A DNA stretch of 64,000 nucleotides from Leptasterias polaris. Its lineage: Eukaryota; Echinodermata; Asteroidea; Forcipulatida; Asteriidae. Shown piece after piece: positions 1-11,852 of the stretch (its first letter is position 1; each line of letters opens with the position of its first letter). The translations under genes and the position numbers were made by a program. The stretch spans positions 124,001-188,000 of the forward strand of contig JAZGTN010000180.1 in assembly GCA_037783415.1 (NCBI GenBank). Reading direction: 5' to 3'. The notes beneath the pieces are model-generated. The model ran no database searches, was not told where the DNA came from, and saw only the letters and a program-made list of their open reading frames with translations.

Positions 1-326
1 GTGTATGTTCATATCATTGTTATGAACACACATTTTCAGGATTGTGTATGTTCATATCATTGTTATGAACACACATTTTCAGGATTGTGTATGTTCATAT
101 CATTGTTATGAACACACATTTTCAGGATTGTGTATGTTCATATCATTGTTATGAACACACATTTTCAGGATTGTGTATGTTCATATCATTGTTATGAACA
201 CACATTTTCAGGATTGTGTATGTTCATATCATTGTTATGAACACACATTTTCAGGATTGTGTATGTTCATATCATTGTTATGAACACACATTTTCAGGAT
301 TGTGTATGTTCATATCATTGTTATGA
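1..326. repeat. 43-bp tandem satellite with internal dyad
   Basis: About 7.6 near-perfect copies of a 43-bp unit start at 1, 44, 87, 130, 173, 216, 259 and 302. Each unit contains the arms TGTTCATA and TATGAACA around a 7-base spacer, so each monomer can form a small hairpin. The array runs off the left edge of the window, so its true length is unknown. It stops mid-unit at about 326, directly beside a MITE-like element. Confidence 0.97.
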
Positions 327-328
327 CA

Positions 329-521
329 GGGCCCAATTTCATACATTGGCACAAAAAGTAGCTAAGCACAATGAAATTTTGCTTACCAGAATAAGGTTAC
401 CAGCCGAACTACAATGTCACATGTACCATTTGTGACTGGTATCCTGCTCATTTCTGCTTAGCAGAAAATTGTTAGGCAGTATTTTCTGCTTTATAAATAG
501 CAGCTCTATGAAATTGGGGCC
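329..521. mobile_element. MITE-like element, GGGCCCAATTTCATA family
   Basis: The ends are inverted repeats: GGGCCCAATTTCATA at 329-343 and TATGAAATTGGGGCC at 507-521. The element is about 193 bp and non-coding. Related copies occur near 21665, 32350, 36016/36980, 37036 and 42905. It abuts the truncated last satellite monomer. No transposase is visible and the superfamily is unknown. Confidence 0.75.
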
Positions 522-2467
522 AGTTCTGAAATGATGAATCAGGCTCAGGATCTGGGCATTTGGAAAACAAAAGAGCAAGCTTCTTAGTGGGGAAGGCCAC
601 AGTCAGCTGAAATAGGTCAAGATGATATCAGAGGCAATAAATGTCAAGTCAGTAACTTTAATGAGCAGAAGATGACATCCCTCGATACTGATTGTCTCTG
701 ATTAATTACCATTATTATTTATTTCCCATATTAAAGGTCAAAACATATTAATACTGATGTATCTGATGACTGATCTTTCTTTAATCATGTCATCTTTAGA
801 GTTTAACTATCTCTGTCCCTCAGTCCTCCCTAGTCTCAGTACTAGCATGGCACCGCCTCCTTAGATATATCATTGTCATCTTTAAGACTTACAGCTCTAC
901 ATCATTCATACACTGTAAAGGAGTTCTATTGTAGTTGACTGTCTATGATTGAATGCATGAGGTTCAAAAGCTATCAAAGTTCCAGTGCTCAATTTCACCA
1001 TGAGCTGAGATTGATCCTAAGACTTGCATCAATCTTAATTGCCAAGTGTGATATCACAACACAAATCTTGGGTTTTAATTTTTTTCTTCAAGTGGTATAC
1101 CTGTGGATTTGTTTGTCACACATCAGTGTATAGTAAAACCAATATAATGTAGCATTCTTTATCCCTGATGCAAATTATCAATTATAAATATGTTAATATT
1201 AAAAAAAATAAGTCATCCTGTACTTTCTCTTAAACACTTGTGTTTATCATAATTTTGTGTGACTTCAGACAGCGGTCAGACATTTTTTTGACCAAGGAGT
1301 TCCCACTTATCTTTTTAACAAATGAAGGAATAACAGCGTGCACTAATGTTGGAAGACACAGGGAACATTTATAATCTATGGAAACATTGAGTCCTTGAAC
1401 TGGGAATGTTGAGATTCAACAAACAGATGGTACTCTCATTCTGATACAAATTGTAAATATGGATTTTCAGAATGGTTGTATTTTTCCATTCCATCCCAGT
1501 GTTAACAAATAGGAATTACCAATACAGTCAGACGGCTTTGCGTTAAAATATATTTGTATCAAGTAATAAACCTCAATAGTGTTAGTATTGTTCACACATT
1601 ATGTACATCAGAATTTTAACAATGGAAAGTAAATATAAAAGCTAGACATTATAAAGTGAGAACCTTCAATATAACTTGTTGATGTGGTTTGATATTTATT
1701 TTTGGTTTACAAATGTTGATACTGATCAACTTCAATGTGCAGGATAAGTAACAACTATACATGATTTCTCTGAAATAACAGAAAATGACATGATTTAGTT
1801 GATTCTGATTTTGATCAGAGAAAGCATTTTGATGCTTGAATGTTTCTTTAAACTGTGTAAGTTTGGCGCATAAATGATTTTGTTTCCTTCACCCATAAAG
1901 CAATGAACGTTGGAACCCACATGAAAGGTTCCCAAAAATGTTTAAATGCTCAAGACTTGCACAGCATTTTATAAATATCACCGTGAGAATGGGTTGTCTG
2001 ATTTGCCATGAAAAGGGAAAGCTCATCCAAGCTTAGTGTTTGTAATTCTCTCTGGCATAATTTAAACAATGTAAATATATGACCATAGTGATTGCAAAAG
2101 ATCCACATTTAGGTACCCCACCCCCAGACCCATAGCAGAAAGTAAAAGGTAGTAGTATACAGCGATATTCTTGATAGTTGCCCTATACCCGAGTAATATC
2201 ATCCACTGTTATACAGAAATCTTCCCCCCATAGCTCAACGGATTAGACTGCCTTTCCCCTTTGCCCATACCTCATCTCATGTACAACCACCCCAAACTCT
2301 TCCCTTGCTCAACTGATGGCTCTAGCTGGTGGATTAAGCAGTTCTAAAGAAACATAATTCAGAAGTCTGCTGTCTTATTCCCACCTCCTCATCTGTCTTT
2401 TGGCCATCCAGGAGAATGGGAGATACCCCTTGGTTAATCTAATTTCCTTGTATGTTATAATAATCAG
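522..2467. other. Non-coding stretch upstream of the POLR3F exons
   Basis: I searched the plus strand for the expected preceding RPC6 exon, which should encode a Trp-Lys-Tyr type segment before the VELAVEDIE segment, and did not find it. The stretch is AT-rich and has no supported ORF, RNA gene or repeat. It is probably POLR3F intron. Confidence 0.5.
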
Positions 2468-5059
2468 GTGGAATTAGCAGTTGAAGATATAGAGACCATC
2501 TTGAATACCCTCATCTACGATGGTAAGGTTGAGATGACAGTCTCATTAAGATCAGGTGCAACGTCTTCCGGAACACCAGGTCAGGTCAAACTCTACCGGG
2601 CCATTCAACCTTTGACTCAGTCTGCTGGGCTCATGAAAGTCCCTTGTGGAGTCTGCCCAGTAAGTTTAAACATACTTTATAAAAAAATTCTCTACAATTT
2701 TGCATACATTGTGTGTAGTGATGGTTAGGAGGATGAGATGGAATATAATTTGGTTATTACCCTTACACTGATGTGTGAAAAGCACTGTATACTCAGTACT
2801 TACCCGAGTTCTGTGAAAACAAATCCACAGGCAAATCACTCGGGTGGGATTTGAACCCACAACCTTTGCATTGCTAGAACAGATGTCTTACCACTAGACC
2901 ACCGAGCTAGCCTGAAGGCTAGTTGCAGTTCGAATCCTTAGCAGCGGGTACCGCAAGGATTGAATAGATGTTAATTTTTGCATCGGGGATGAGATGGGTT
3001 GATTGATAAGATGTTTTTCTGCATATTGAATGCATCTGAACAAAATTGAATTCAGTCAAAGTAGCTTGACATCACTTCTACCAGTTTAAGTGGTCTACAT
3101 GTAAGTAGTCTATTTAGCTTGTTTTGTGTATTCCTTAAATATTCAACCTTTTTCAAGCTGAAATTTAATCCTACAGAGCCATGTTTCGGATATTTAAAGA
3201 ATGCGTAGGAGTGTTTATATCCCAATAGTACTGACATTTCTAGCTTCAGAAATAGTGTGGGTGAGATAAATGTACATGTACATAGTGACAATGTTTGAGC
3301 AGTTTGTTTTGACTGGCTATGTCCACATGCAACGCAGCTGTTTATGACAATCTTTTCTAATGATGACTATGACATCGTTGCAGTATAAGTTGATGTTTTT
3401 AATTCAAAGGAGAGACATCTAGGCCTGGCAAATGGAAGTAGGAAAACAAGCCTTATTTCATTTAATGAATAAGATCACCAGTTCAGGTTTTTGTATTTTT
3501 TTAATACTTTTAATCGTATTGTATATAAGGTCATATAACTCACATACGGGAAAGGGCATTGGAAATAAACAATATATGGAGGGACACCACATCCCCTCTC
3601 TGATAGTGATAGCAGTGCTACAAAATTAGTTCAGAAAATGTTGTTTAGTCAAATAACAAAATGCACTTATCAACATGTTTACAGCAATTTGCTTCTCTCA
3701 AACCTCTTTTGGTGTTATAAACAAGGGGTTAGGGATACACCAGCACTATGTTTGTTATGGTTCAATTTGTCTTGTTGTCAAGGCTGTCTGAGGGTAGAAG
3801 TCAAACAGACATACACTGTAACTGCTGAGTCCCATTGGTGACGGTGCTTGTTGATCGGTGACAGTGCATGTATGTGAGACATGTACAACTTGAATCTGTC
3901 CCAGGTACACTTACATTGTATAGTACACGCTACGTTTAGTTGTGGTTTCCACAGTTAAGTAAATATGGTTGCTATGGAGACCTTACCAGTCCTAGGTTTA
4001 CTTTGTGGGTAATCTTGATGAACTATAATCAGTTGAACTTGAAGAGATTGGACATTGTTTTTGAAGTGGAATTTGGTGTTTTGTCAACAAAGCTTTGTTT
4101 GGTAAACAATGAGCCTTAAAAGTAACAATGCCCTTGTTATCTTCTTCTTTTTCAAGTTACCAAAGTTCACTGCACATTTTTTGTTGGTAATTTATTTTTA
4201 CAAGTGACTAAAACACATCAATACTGGTGTACTGAATTAGCCAACTTTGTTTAACTAGTTCTGATAGAAACTCACAAATGAACACTAATCTTTTCCCAGT
4301 AATTTCAATATTCTTTCATCTTTTGATGATAATACTTCAAAATTACTTTTTGAAAACATTGCTAGACCTTATACTTCACGAAAGCAATGGAGGCAATTGC
4401 CTGCATTGCCCCCCGTGCTTGTCTTGGTTCCCCCTGGAAGTGTTTCAATATAATATATACAATTTCCTCATCGAGGTGCCCTTTACCAAGGAGAAAATGC
4501 CTTGGTGCTCTTGCCCTTCTAAAACAAAGCATCCTTTCTAAGAGTATTACAGGCCTTTAATTTGTCAGGATTTTTCCTGACTTCGGGATATTTCAATGGG
4601 CCTTTAAATTTTCTTGAAAGAGGCCAAATTACCATCACAGAGTTGAAAGAATCAGACGTTGTCATGACAAGTAGATTTCTAGTTTTGATTATGTCGTTGA
4701 TATATGGTTAACATCCTGTAGTGTATGTTCGGGGTGGGGGGGGGGGGGGGTGACTCCAGACTGTTAACGAAGAAACTGGTGTACAATATTCTGAATTCAG
4801 GATTTTTCATTTTTAAACATCAATTACATCCATGGTATTGAGTAACTTTAAAATACAAGGTCAAAAGGGGAGTGAATTCCTGGATTTTCAATTATTAGGA
4901 GGTGAACGTTTTATTCCACTGCTTACTGACAACCTGTGCTAATTCTGTAATTCCTGGTGATGTATTATTCCATTCCCCTAGGTGTTTAGCCAGTGTTATG
5001 AAGGAGGATCAATATCACCATCTACCTGTGTCTACATGAAAGAATGGATGGATTACTGA
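2468..5059 (+). CDS. POLR3F: RNA polymerase III subunit RPC6, C-terminal exons (partial)
   Basis: Two exons are joined: 2468-2659 (64 codons, phase 0) and 4982-5059 (25 codons plus TGA). The acceptor is CAG before 2468, the donor is GTAAGT at 2660, and the second acceptor is CTAG before 4982. The first exon encodes VELAVEDIETILNTLIYDGK and continues through a Lys-Leu-Tyr-Arg-Ala segment, which matches the conserved RPC6 C-terminal region. Across the junction the cysteines are spaced C-x2-C-x5-C-x10-C, the arrangement that binds a 4Fe-4S cluster in RPC6 of animals. The protein ends in a YMKEWMDY-type tail, like human YMTEWLEF. RPC6 is part of the RPC3-RPC6-RPC7 subcomplex that acts in initiation and promoter opening by nuclear Pol III. 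The N-terminal winged-helix exons lie upstream of the window. The 2.3-kb intron contains a SINE at 2785-2962. The family call is very secure. Confidence 0.95.
2785..2962 (-). repeat. tRNA-derived SINE (family B), copy 1
   Basis: On the minus strand there is an A-box-like TAGTGGTAAGA and a B-box-like GGTTCAAATCC about 40 bases apart, preceded by GCGGTACCCGCTGC and followed by a TGCCTGTGGAT segment. All of these also occur in the plus-strand copy at 55545-55775. The shared flanks outside the tRNA-like part show it is a SINE, not a functional tRNA gene. It sits in the POLR3F intron. Confidence 0.8.
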
Positions 5060-6055
5060 ACACCAAGGAAAGATCTTGACTGAAGATTGGATTACCTTCT
5101 TCAGGCAGTGCTCATTCAGCCATTGAGGACAAACTATCAGTTATTGAGGGACATGAGGAAATAGATGTGCCTTGAGATGGCTCCATTCCAAGGTTAGGAT
5201 GTGATCTGTGATGGAACAGTGCACGAAGTGGGAACTGCTAGTGGGTTAATAAGAGGAGTTTTCAAGGCGCTTGATAAAGCATGTAAGCACAGACTTAGCT
5301 GCCCATGTGTCAACATTATCGCATAGCTATTGGGGAGGGTGCAACACCAGTCTCGTAATGAGTGCCTCTGATAGCAATTAAAGATGTTCAGCTGTAGATA
5401 GGAAGGAAACCACTGAATGAGATTAAGACTTGCAATAAATCCACCAGGGGTTGTTAGACTGAGGTTTACATCATCAGAATCTACATGGGTAAAAGGTGAA
5501 GAAAGTTGACCTGGCTTGTACTCATAGGATCCTGCTGAAGCATTATAAAATTCACTGCCCCCGCAGTAAAAAGAGGACATTGTTATGACCTTTGACATAA
5601 AGGATTGTTAATTTTACTTTTTGACATTAATGTCAGGAGTCTGCAGAATCTTGATCACATATTTACGCTAAAGATGTATCTTCTAAATGGTGACTTGAGG
5701 GTTTAGTTTCAAGAATATGGAAAGGTTGAAATTATTCAAAGACTTTCGACAAGCCAAATTAATTAACAAAACTCTTTATATGTTGTTGTATTCTTTTTTC
5801 AAGTCTTTTATGTACACCTAAACATGGGAATTTTAACTTTTAGTGAAGATGAGACTTAAGGTTGTAAATCGGATTGTTTCGTTCTTTTAATTTAAAGAAT
5901 TATGAAGAAGTGGATTTGCTCAACCATAATTTTTGAAGGAACCTATTCATTTCTCTATTTCAATTTTACCTCAGAAACAAAGAAGTACATGTACATGGTA
6001 CATTTCTTAACAATGTTGAAAAAATTCCATGTCAAAACTTGTAAAAAAATTTGTA
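5060..6055 (+). other. Presumed POLR3F 3' UTR and downstream sequence
   Basis: Non-coding sequence follows the POLR3F stop. ATTAAA at 6055 and AATAAA at 6418 are possible polyadenylation signals, both at the edges of the repeat at 6056-6418. The 134-codon minus-strand ORF here has no recognisable domain and is not called as a gene. Confidence 0.4.
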
Positions 6056-6418
6056 TTAAAGGCCCTGTACACTATTGGTAAGATCGAAAAACACAAATGT
6101 TCACAGATTCACACATAACTTACATGATTTAAAGTAAGTAATGGTAGAAAGGGTTCCTTAAAATATTTCTGCCTAAAATGCTATCGTTTCTGAGAAATGA
6201 GTAAAACAATAGTTTTTATCGCGCGCGATAATAAACTCCATGTTTGAAAAACAGAAAACACATAAGGTCTCTTTTCACTATTTTCTCGTGACCTCGATGA
6301 CCAATTGAGCTCAAATTTTCACAGGTTTGTTATTTCATGTATGTGGTTGATTACACAAAACATGAACACTGTCTGTGATTATTTTGTCAGCTCTGCCAAT
6401 CCTGTATAATACCTTTAA
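6056..6418. mobile_element. 363-bp TTAA-flanked MITE, copy 1
   Basis: The element starts TTAAAGGCCCTGTACAC and ends TATAATACCTTTAA, so both ends carry TTAA and imperfect inverted repeats. A second copy of exactly the same length lies at 44650-45012 and differs at only about three bases, all in or near the central GCGCGC dyad. TTAA targeting suggests a piggyBac-type non-autonomous element. That assignment is an inference from the ends only. Confidence 0.85.
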
Positions 6419-6540
6419 ATAAAAGGAAAACTTTGCAAAGCAAAATGTCAAAGTATTATGATTCTTAAAGATAAGAAACTGAAAGTAAATTAACAGCCAT
6501 TCATTTAGGTTATATTATGAAATTGTACTGAAAATAGTTG

Positions 6541-6872
6541 GCATGTCATGACTGAGCGGTGTAGTGCACCAGACTCAAGTTTAGTTTGCTAAGTCATCGG
6601 GGTGAGGGTTCCAATCCCGGTCATGACACTTGTATCCTTGAGCAAGACATTTAACTATAATTGCTTCTCTTCACCCAGGAGTAAATGGGTACCTGTGAGG
6701 GTAGAGATGGGTTTCGTGATTGATTTAGCTTGGCGCACTACATACTAAACCCCCAGACAGCTGAAATGGTGTAGGAATGAAATTAATTGCCCAGTGACCA
6801 GGGGTGATAATGTTCATGTGGCATGAGCGTCAAAACATGCAGATACGGACACAATATGATAATGATTGTTAT
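6541..6872 (+). repeat. tRNA-derived SINE (family A), copy 1
   Basis: The tRNA-like head (TGACTGAGCGG, then GGTTCCAATCCCGG) is followed by the family body GACACTTGTATCCTTGAGCA and a CCAGTGACCAGGGG segment. The same architecture recurs at 27235, 35340, 39845 (minus strand), 48693 and 60541. The head resembles a Leu/Ser-type tRNA. Confidence 0.85.
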
Positions 6873-7750
6873 CAACCTATGTGAACTTTATATATAGTTT
6901 ACCAAGTTTGGTTTGATTTCAGTTTGTAATCAAACATAAATCAGAAAACTTTGGAGCTTGATCCTAGGGGCCCATGCTGAGCTTGTCAATATGGCACAAT
7001 ACTCAACCCTTTTACAATTATTATTCTGTAGGATAAGGCTTTCCTTTCTATCCCACATCCAAAACAAAATAAGTCAATAAATGTACCAATAAATGAAAAC
7101 CCAAATGTACAACTTGGATCATAAAAGGTGAAAGTTTGTTTGTTTATATGTTTACTACTTTTTCTGTGGTGGAATAAAGGTTTTGAATTTTCACCATCAG
7201 TATGTTTTATTACATACTTCTTGAGATGTTTATTTTGCTGGGATTATTTGTCATTTTCCAACTGTTGTATTCTTGCCTTGCTATGCTTTGATATGTAAAG
7301 GTCCTCATGAGATTGAATTCCCCTCTTTGCATGACATCACCCATTATGTCACATGCCAGTTCACTCATTTGATGGACAAGGTGTTAAATATGAATAAAAT
7401 ATTAATGAGTAATTCGGGGGGGGGGGGGGGGGTGTTTTGGCAGTGCACCTTTTTAGTGGGGTGAATCCCCTGCTGTCTGCAATTTAATGACCCTAACCCA
7501 TTGTGGAAAAGGGTCAATGGTCAAACCAACTTCCTCCTCTGTGCCTCTTATCCAAATGATAAATACAGTATAGCTGTTTTCTTTGGTTTGTAATGTATGT
7601 TTTTTCCCTTTTTTATTTTATTTGTTGGTTTTGTCCCCCCTTTTTTTAGGGGGGGGGTTACAGACTATTGGGAATATAAAAGTATGAGCAACTTTTTGCT
7701 GATAACAATTCAACACTTAATTATTTCCTCACACATCATCATCATGGTGA
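6873..7750. other. Gene-free stretch with poly(G) runs
   Basis: I see no supported gene. Poly(G) runs occur at about 7418-7432 and 7650-7657. The remainder is unremarkable AT-rich sequence. Confidence 0.5.
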
Positions 7751-7788
7751 CGTCTGTGCGCGCGCAGGGCACAGGCATTGCCCAGTGG

Positions 7789-8310
7789 CTACAATTTGTT
7801 CGATTTGATAATTGTTCGTTTCCATTGTTCGGCATTTTGAGTTGCTTGGTGAAGCTGGTTTAATCCAATACCAACCATCCTTAGGTCATCAGAGAGTTGC
7901 TGTTGGTATGTTCGCATAAGTGCTCCACCTCTACGATAGGGTTCTGTAGGTTGGGTGTTCTGGTCCAGGAGTATTGAGAGAGGAATGTCACGCCTAGTTG
8001 CGTGTCCAATCAGTTGTAGACGCTGCTTGTGTAGTGTTGTTGATGCTGGTGTGACATTGCTTCTGTGATAAAGTTTAGTATTGGAGATGCGTTCCGGATA
8101 TCTGATGTTGAGTACATATCGTAGCAAAGCTCGATGGGACGCGTCAATGGTTTTCTCGAGCGTTTCTGTTAGTGTCCAGCTGGCCCCGCTATAGAAGAGC
8201 ACAGACTCGATGCATGAGGTGAACAGTTTGACCTTCAGGTGATCGCTTGCAGAACAGGTCCATATTATGTCGAGTTTTCGGCACGCCACCCAAGCCAGAT
8301 TTCGTCGTCA
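7789..8310 (-). pseudogene. Non-LTR retrotransposon reverse-transcriptase C-terminal fragment
   Basis: A 167-codon open frame on the minus strand encodes a segment with SCIESVLFYSGASWTLTETL, LLRYVLNIRYPERISNTKLY and RLQLIGHATRR. This is the typical post-RT region of LINE ORF2 proteins (GSETWTLT..., LRMVLN..., LAGHC.R...). Similarity continues upstream of the ATG to about 8310, so the ATG is not a true start. EN and the RT catalytic core are missing. It is a 5'-truncated, dead copy lying 80 bp left of the fold-back element. Confidence 0.8.
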
Positions 8311-8390
8311 TTTGAAGAGCGGATCAACTGTTGCTGACATTACATCCGTGGTCCTTTCTCTATGATCCCAGGTAGCAGAACTCTAACCCT

Positions 8391-9832
8391 AATAGTCCGT
8401 GGGCTAGAATACCCCCCCATGCATCCCCCCCCCAGATCCTCCGCGAGTGGTATAATTTTGTTTGGGAGACCCATCTGAGTGATTATATTGATGTTACCAG
8501 TAAACAAGTTGGGATGCATAAAGATGGCGGCCATTTTTCAAAATGGCCGCTTTCTGAAATTGGTTGTGCCTATATCTTGGTCTGTGAGACTCATAGAGAC
8601 TTGGTTTTGGTGTCTATACTAATGTTTTCAGGGTCAAGGAACCCAATAAGACCAAATAAAAAAATATTGGATCAGTTGGTTAAGAAGTATACCAACATGT
8701 GTCAGACACGGCCTGTATTGGGCCAGTGCCGGCTTGGTAGGGGCAAACCATAATGATGTGTCAGACACAGCCTGTAGTTGGCCTGTGCCGGCTTGGTAGG
8801 GGCAGACCATAATGATGTGACGGTACACAGCCTGTAGTTGGCCAGTGCCGGCTTGGTAGGGGCAAACCATAATGATGTGTCAGACACAGCCTGTACAGGG
8901 CCAGTGCCGGCTTGGTAGGGGCAAACCATAATGATGTGTCAGACACAGCCTGTACAGGGCCAGTGCCGGCTTGGTAGGGGCAAACCATAATGATGTGACA
9001 GTATACCGCCTGTAGTGTGCCAGTGCCGGCTTGGTAGGGGCAAACCATAATGATGTGACGGTATACAGCCTGTACAGGGCCAGTGCCGGCATTGGCACTG
9101 TACCGTCTCATCATTATGGTTTGCCCCTACCAAGCCAGCACTGGTCCTGTACAGGCTGTGTCTGTCACATCATTATGGTTTGCCCTTACCAAGCCGGCAC
9201 TGGCCTTGCACAGGCTGTGTACCGTCACATCATTATGGTTTGCCCTAACCAAGCCGGCACTGGCCCTGCACAGGCTGTGTACCGTCACATCATTATGGTT
9301 TGCCCCTACCAAGCCGGCACTGGCCCAGTTCAGGCTATGTCTGACACATCATTATGGTCTGCCCCTACCAAGCCGGCACTGGCCAACTACAGGCTGTGTA
9401 CTGTCACATCATTATGGTTTGCCCCTACCAAGCCGGCACTGGCCCTGCACAGGCTGTGTACTGTCGCATCATTATGGTTTGCCCCTACCAAGCCGGCACT
9501 GGCCCAATACAGGCTGTATACCGTCACATGTTGAAATTCAAGATGGCTGCCTCAGCCGAATGATCCAATGTTTTTAGTAATGTTCTTATTGGGTTCCTTG
9601 ACCTTGAAAACATTAGTATAGACACCAAAACCAAGTCTCTATGAGTCTCACAGACCGAGATATAGGCACAACCAATTTCGGAAAGCGGCCATTTTGAAAA
9701 AAGGCCGCCATCTTTATGCATCCCAACTTTTTTACTGGTAACATCAAAATAATCACTCAGATGGGTCTCCCAAACAAAATGATACTCTCGCGGAGGATCT
9801 GGGGGGGGGGGGGGATTCTAGCCCACGGACTA
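8391..9832. mobile_element. Giant fold-back element with internal ~60-bp subrepeats
   Basis: A near-perfect inverted repeat of about 700 bp per arm meets at about 9088-9093, with a loop of only six bases. The outer arm of about 310 bp is unique sequence. The inner arm is an array of roughly 59-60 bp units, each containing GGCTTGGTAGGGGCAAACCA: six units on the left (about 8702-9090) and seven inverted units on the right (about 9094-9530). TAACCCT flanks both ends (8384-8390 and 9833-9839), a candidate target duplication. Long inverted repeats with iterated subrepeats are the hallmark of fold-back transposons. The unit is near 60 bp and lacks stops in several frames, so it generates spurious ORFs of up to 167 codons on both strands. 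No transposase is present. Confidence 0.9.
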
Positions 9833-10238
9833 TAACCCTCACACATAATCTTATGCAATACCCCGGTATATAACAAGTATACATCCTAAACTTCCTCACA
9901 TGAATTCTTTCTTACATGTTCATTTTGCATCGCAAAAACCACTTCAAACAATATTGTTTACAAAGTAACTGCACTGTAAGCCATGTATACAGTTCGTGAA
10001 GCTTCAAGTGCTTCTTCATTTTACACAAATAAGGTTCAATTTCACAAATTTCCCTTTCATCATCTTCACGTGGTCTCCTATGTCCCCTTTATATTTTTCT
10101 CCTTTTATTATTTCTTTCATAAATTGATAATTGCTTACTCATTGCCTCAATACCAACAACATTAATCAAGACAGCATTTTAAGGACAATATAGAATAGTA
10201 GTCATGGCCTGCATTCGTGGTAGTAGGCCTAAGTACAA

Positions 10239-11000
10239 CCAAGTTTCCAAGCAATAAAGAAATAAAGAAACAAATGCATAGGGAAAACAAGAAGTAATGA
10301 CACAATGAAATAAAGGGAAAAGGGACCAAACACACACATAAATCAAAAAATAAAATACAAACAGAAAGGCACAAATGGAGGAACTAGAAAACACAATTAA
10401 TTTTGTCTTTATTTTCGTTTTTAATTTTAAATCTTGAGACATAGGTACGATGAACAAAATTTGATCAGGATATGTCAAGTGTCAATGCAAATATACAAAA
10501 GTTTACAAAACTCTCAACAAAATCATTCTGACAACCACTCACACCCCTGTAACAATACAAATGTTATAGTCAACAACTTACAAAATCTAGAAGAACGAAA
10601 TAAGGAAACAAACACATCTACAAATAAAGAAATAGGGGGCCTACAAAAACACAGAAATAGTGACATAAAAACATTAACAAATAAACGTCAATTTAGATAT
10701 CAAGAAACACATTTATTATATCAATGATATATTAAAGGCCCCACTATGCAACTAATAAAATAACGAAACTAAGAAATCAACAAAGAAAGAAATACTAAGA
10801 CACAAATCAAGTAAGAAAACACAGAAATGCAGAAAGACCGAAATAAACTGAGAAAATTCAAAGTTCATACGGATACAGAGAACCAAACGGGGAACACGGA
10901 TAAGAGAAAGTATGGAAACAAAGACACATTTAAGAAACAAAGAAATAGAGACACAAAGAAATCAAGAAAATAAAGCAAAAACAAGGAAATAAAGTAAATA
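10239..11000. repeat. A-rich low-complexity tract
   Basis: About 750 bp of degenerate AAGAAA/AATAAAG/ACAAA words lie on the plus strand, with no fixed period. The open frames in it are compositional. The reverse-strand products are Phe/Leu/Ser-rich for that reason. Confidence 0.7.
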
Positions 11001-11128
11001 AATTAATTCAGAATTTTAAGAATTTATGAGCACATAAGCATATGTTCCACTATGAAATCAATGGATTGCTCAGGCCTATAGTCACAAGTCTTGACATTAT
11101 CATGCCAATCATTCATCATTGCCAAGTT

Positions 11129-11852
11129 GGATTTCAGGATGTCAGTCACTTCGTACCTTTGCCACTTCGTACCTTCGAGTCCCTTCGTACCTTGGCAAAG
11201 TTGGTCACTTCGTACCGTCAGCTGAGTCACTTCGTACTGTCAGCCGGGTCACTTCGTACCTTCGGCACTCTACTGTTGGATGTCAGTAAAATCTTATCTT
11301 TTTATAAAATGCTCGTGGTTTTTTTTATAGATAAATTGTCTAATTTTGTTATTAACTATTCTGTTCGGCAAAAGTATGTTGTTGTTTTTTACTTGTAGTT
11401 TTGTACGTGCTCGGTAATTTTCTTTTTAATTAATTAAAGATTTAATTAATTAAAGTTTATTTAACAATACAATTTTTTATTAAGTTTGTTTTCTTTGTAC
11501 ACGACAAATCACTGATTAGATCTCTTTTTGAATATGAGGAGCTGAGAAGAGCCGTTTGGTTTTAACTCGAGCAACTCGAACTACATGCAACAAATCGTTA
11601 GTTGGTGCTCAATTCTTATCGAGTCTAGTCATAACTGGTCATTAATGAGTCTAAGGCAGCGTCACCCTCTCAAAATAATGCAGAAATCCATAATCAATTT
11701 GAGGTACGAAGTGTCTTGTAAGAAGGTACGAAGTGTCTTGGAAATGGTACGAAGTGTCCAGGGTACGAAGTGTCCAAAGTCACTTTGTACCTTGTAAAAG
11801 GTACAAAGTGTCCCGGGTACGAAGTGGTAAAGGTACGAAGTGACCTGACACT
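11129..11852. mobile_element. Inverted-repeat element with iterated CACTTCGTACC motif
   Basis: The left end (11138-11275) carries six or more CACTTCGTACC-like words separated by 6-14 bases. The right end (about 11702-11850) carries the same words inverted (GGTACGAAGTG). The outermost arms align well: GTCACTTCGTACCTTTGCC against GTCACTTCGTACCTTTACC. The direct repeat GCCAAGTT flanks it at 11121-11128 and 11853-11860, an 8-bp candidate target duplication. The AT-rich middle is non-coding. The 8-bp duplication and a CAGTGTCAGG right end resemble hAT-type elements, but the two ends are not perfectly symmetrical. Confidence 0.75.

Noticed and set aside
1..326. CRISPR-like regular repeat array
   Set aside because: The units are contiguous with no variable spacers, and the genome is eukaryotic.
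2835..2912. Apparent tRNA gene (also at 35341, 55600, 58310 and 60541)
   Set aside because: The tRNA-like heads share SINE bodies outside the tRNA part, and their cloverleaf stems are degenerate.
5194..5598. 134-codon minus-strand ORF
   Set aside because: It lies in the presumed POLR3F 3' UTR, has no domain I recognise and no splice or context support.
8634..9577. Several overlapping ORFs of 60-167 codons on both strands
   Set aside because: They are the frames of a roughly 60-bp subrepeat in a fold-back element. All read the same repeated peptide and begin anywhere.
10162..10940. Phe/Leu-rich minus-strand ORFs resembling membrane proteins
   Set aside because: They are the complement of an A-rich low-complexity tract.
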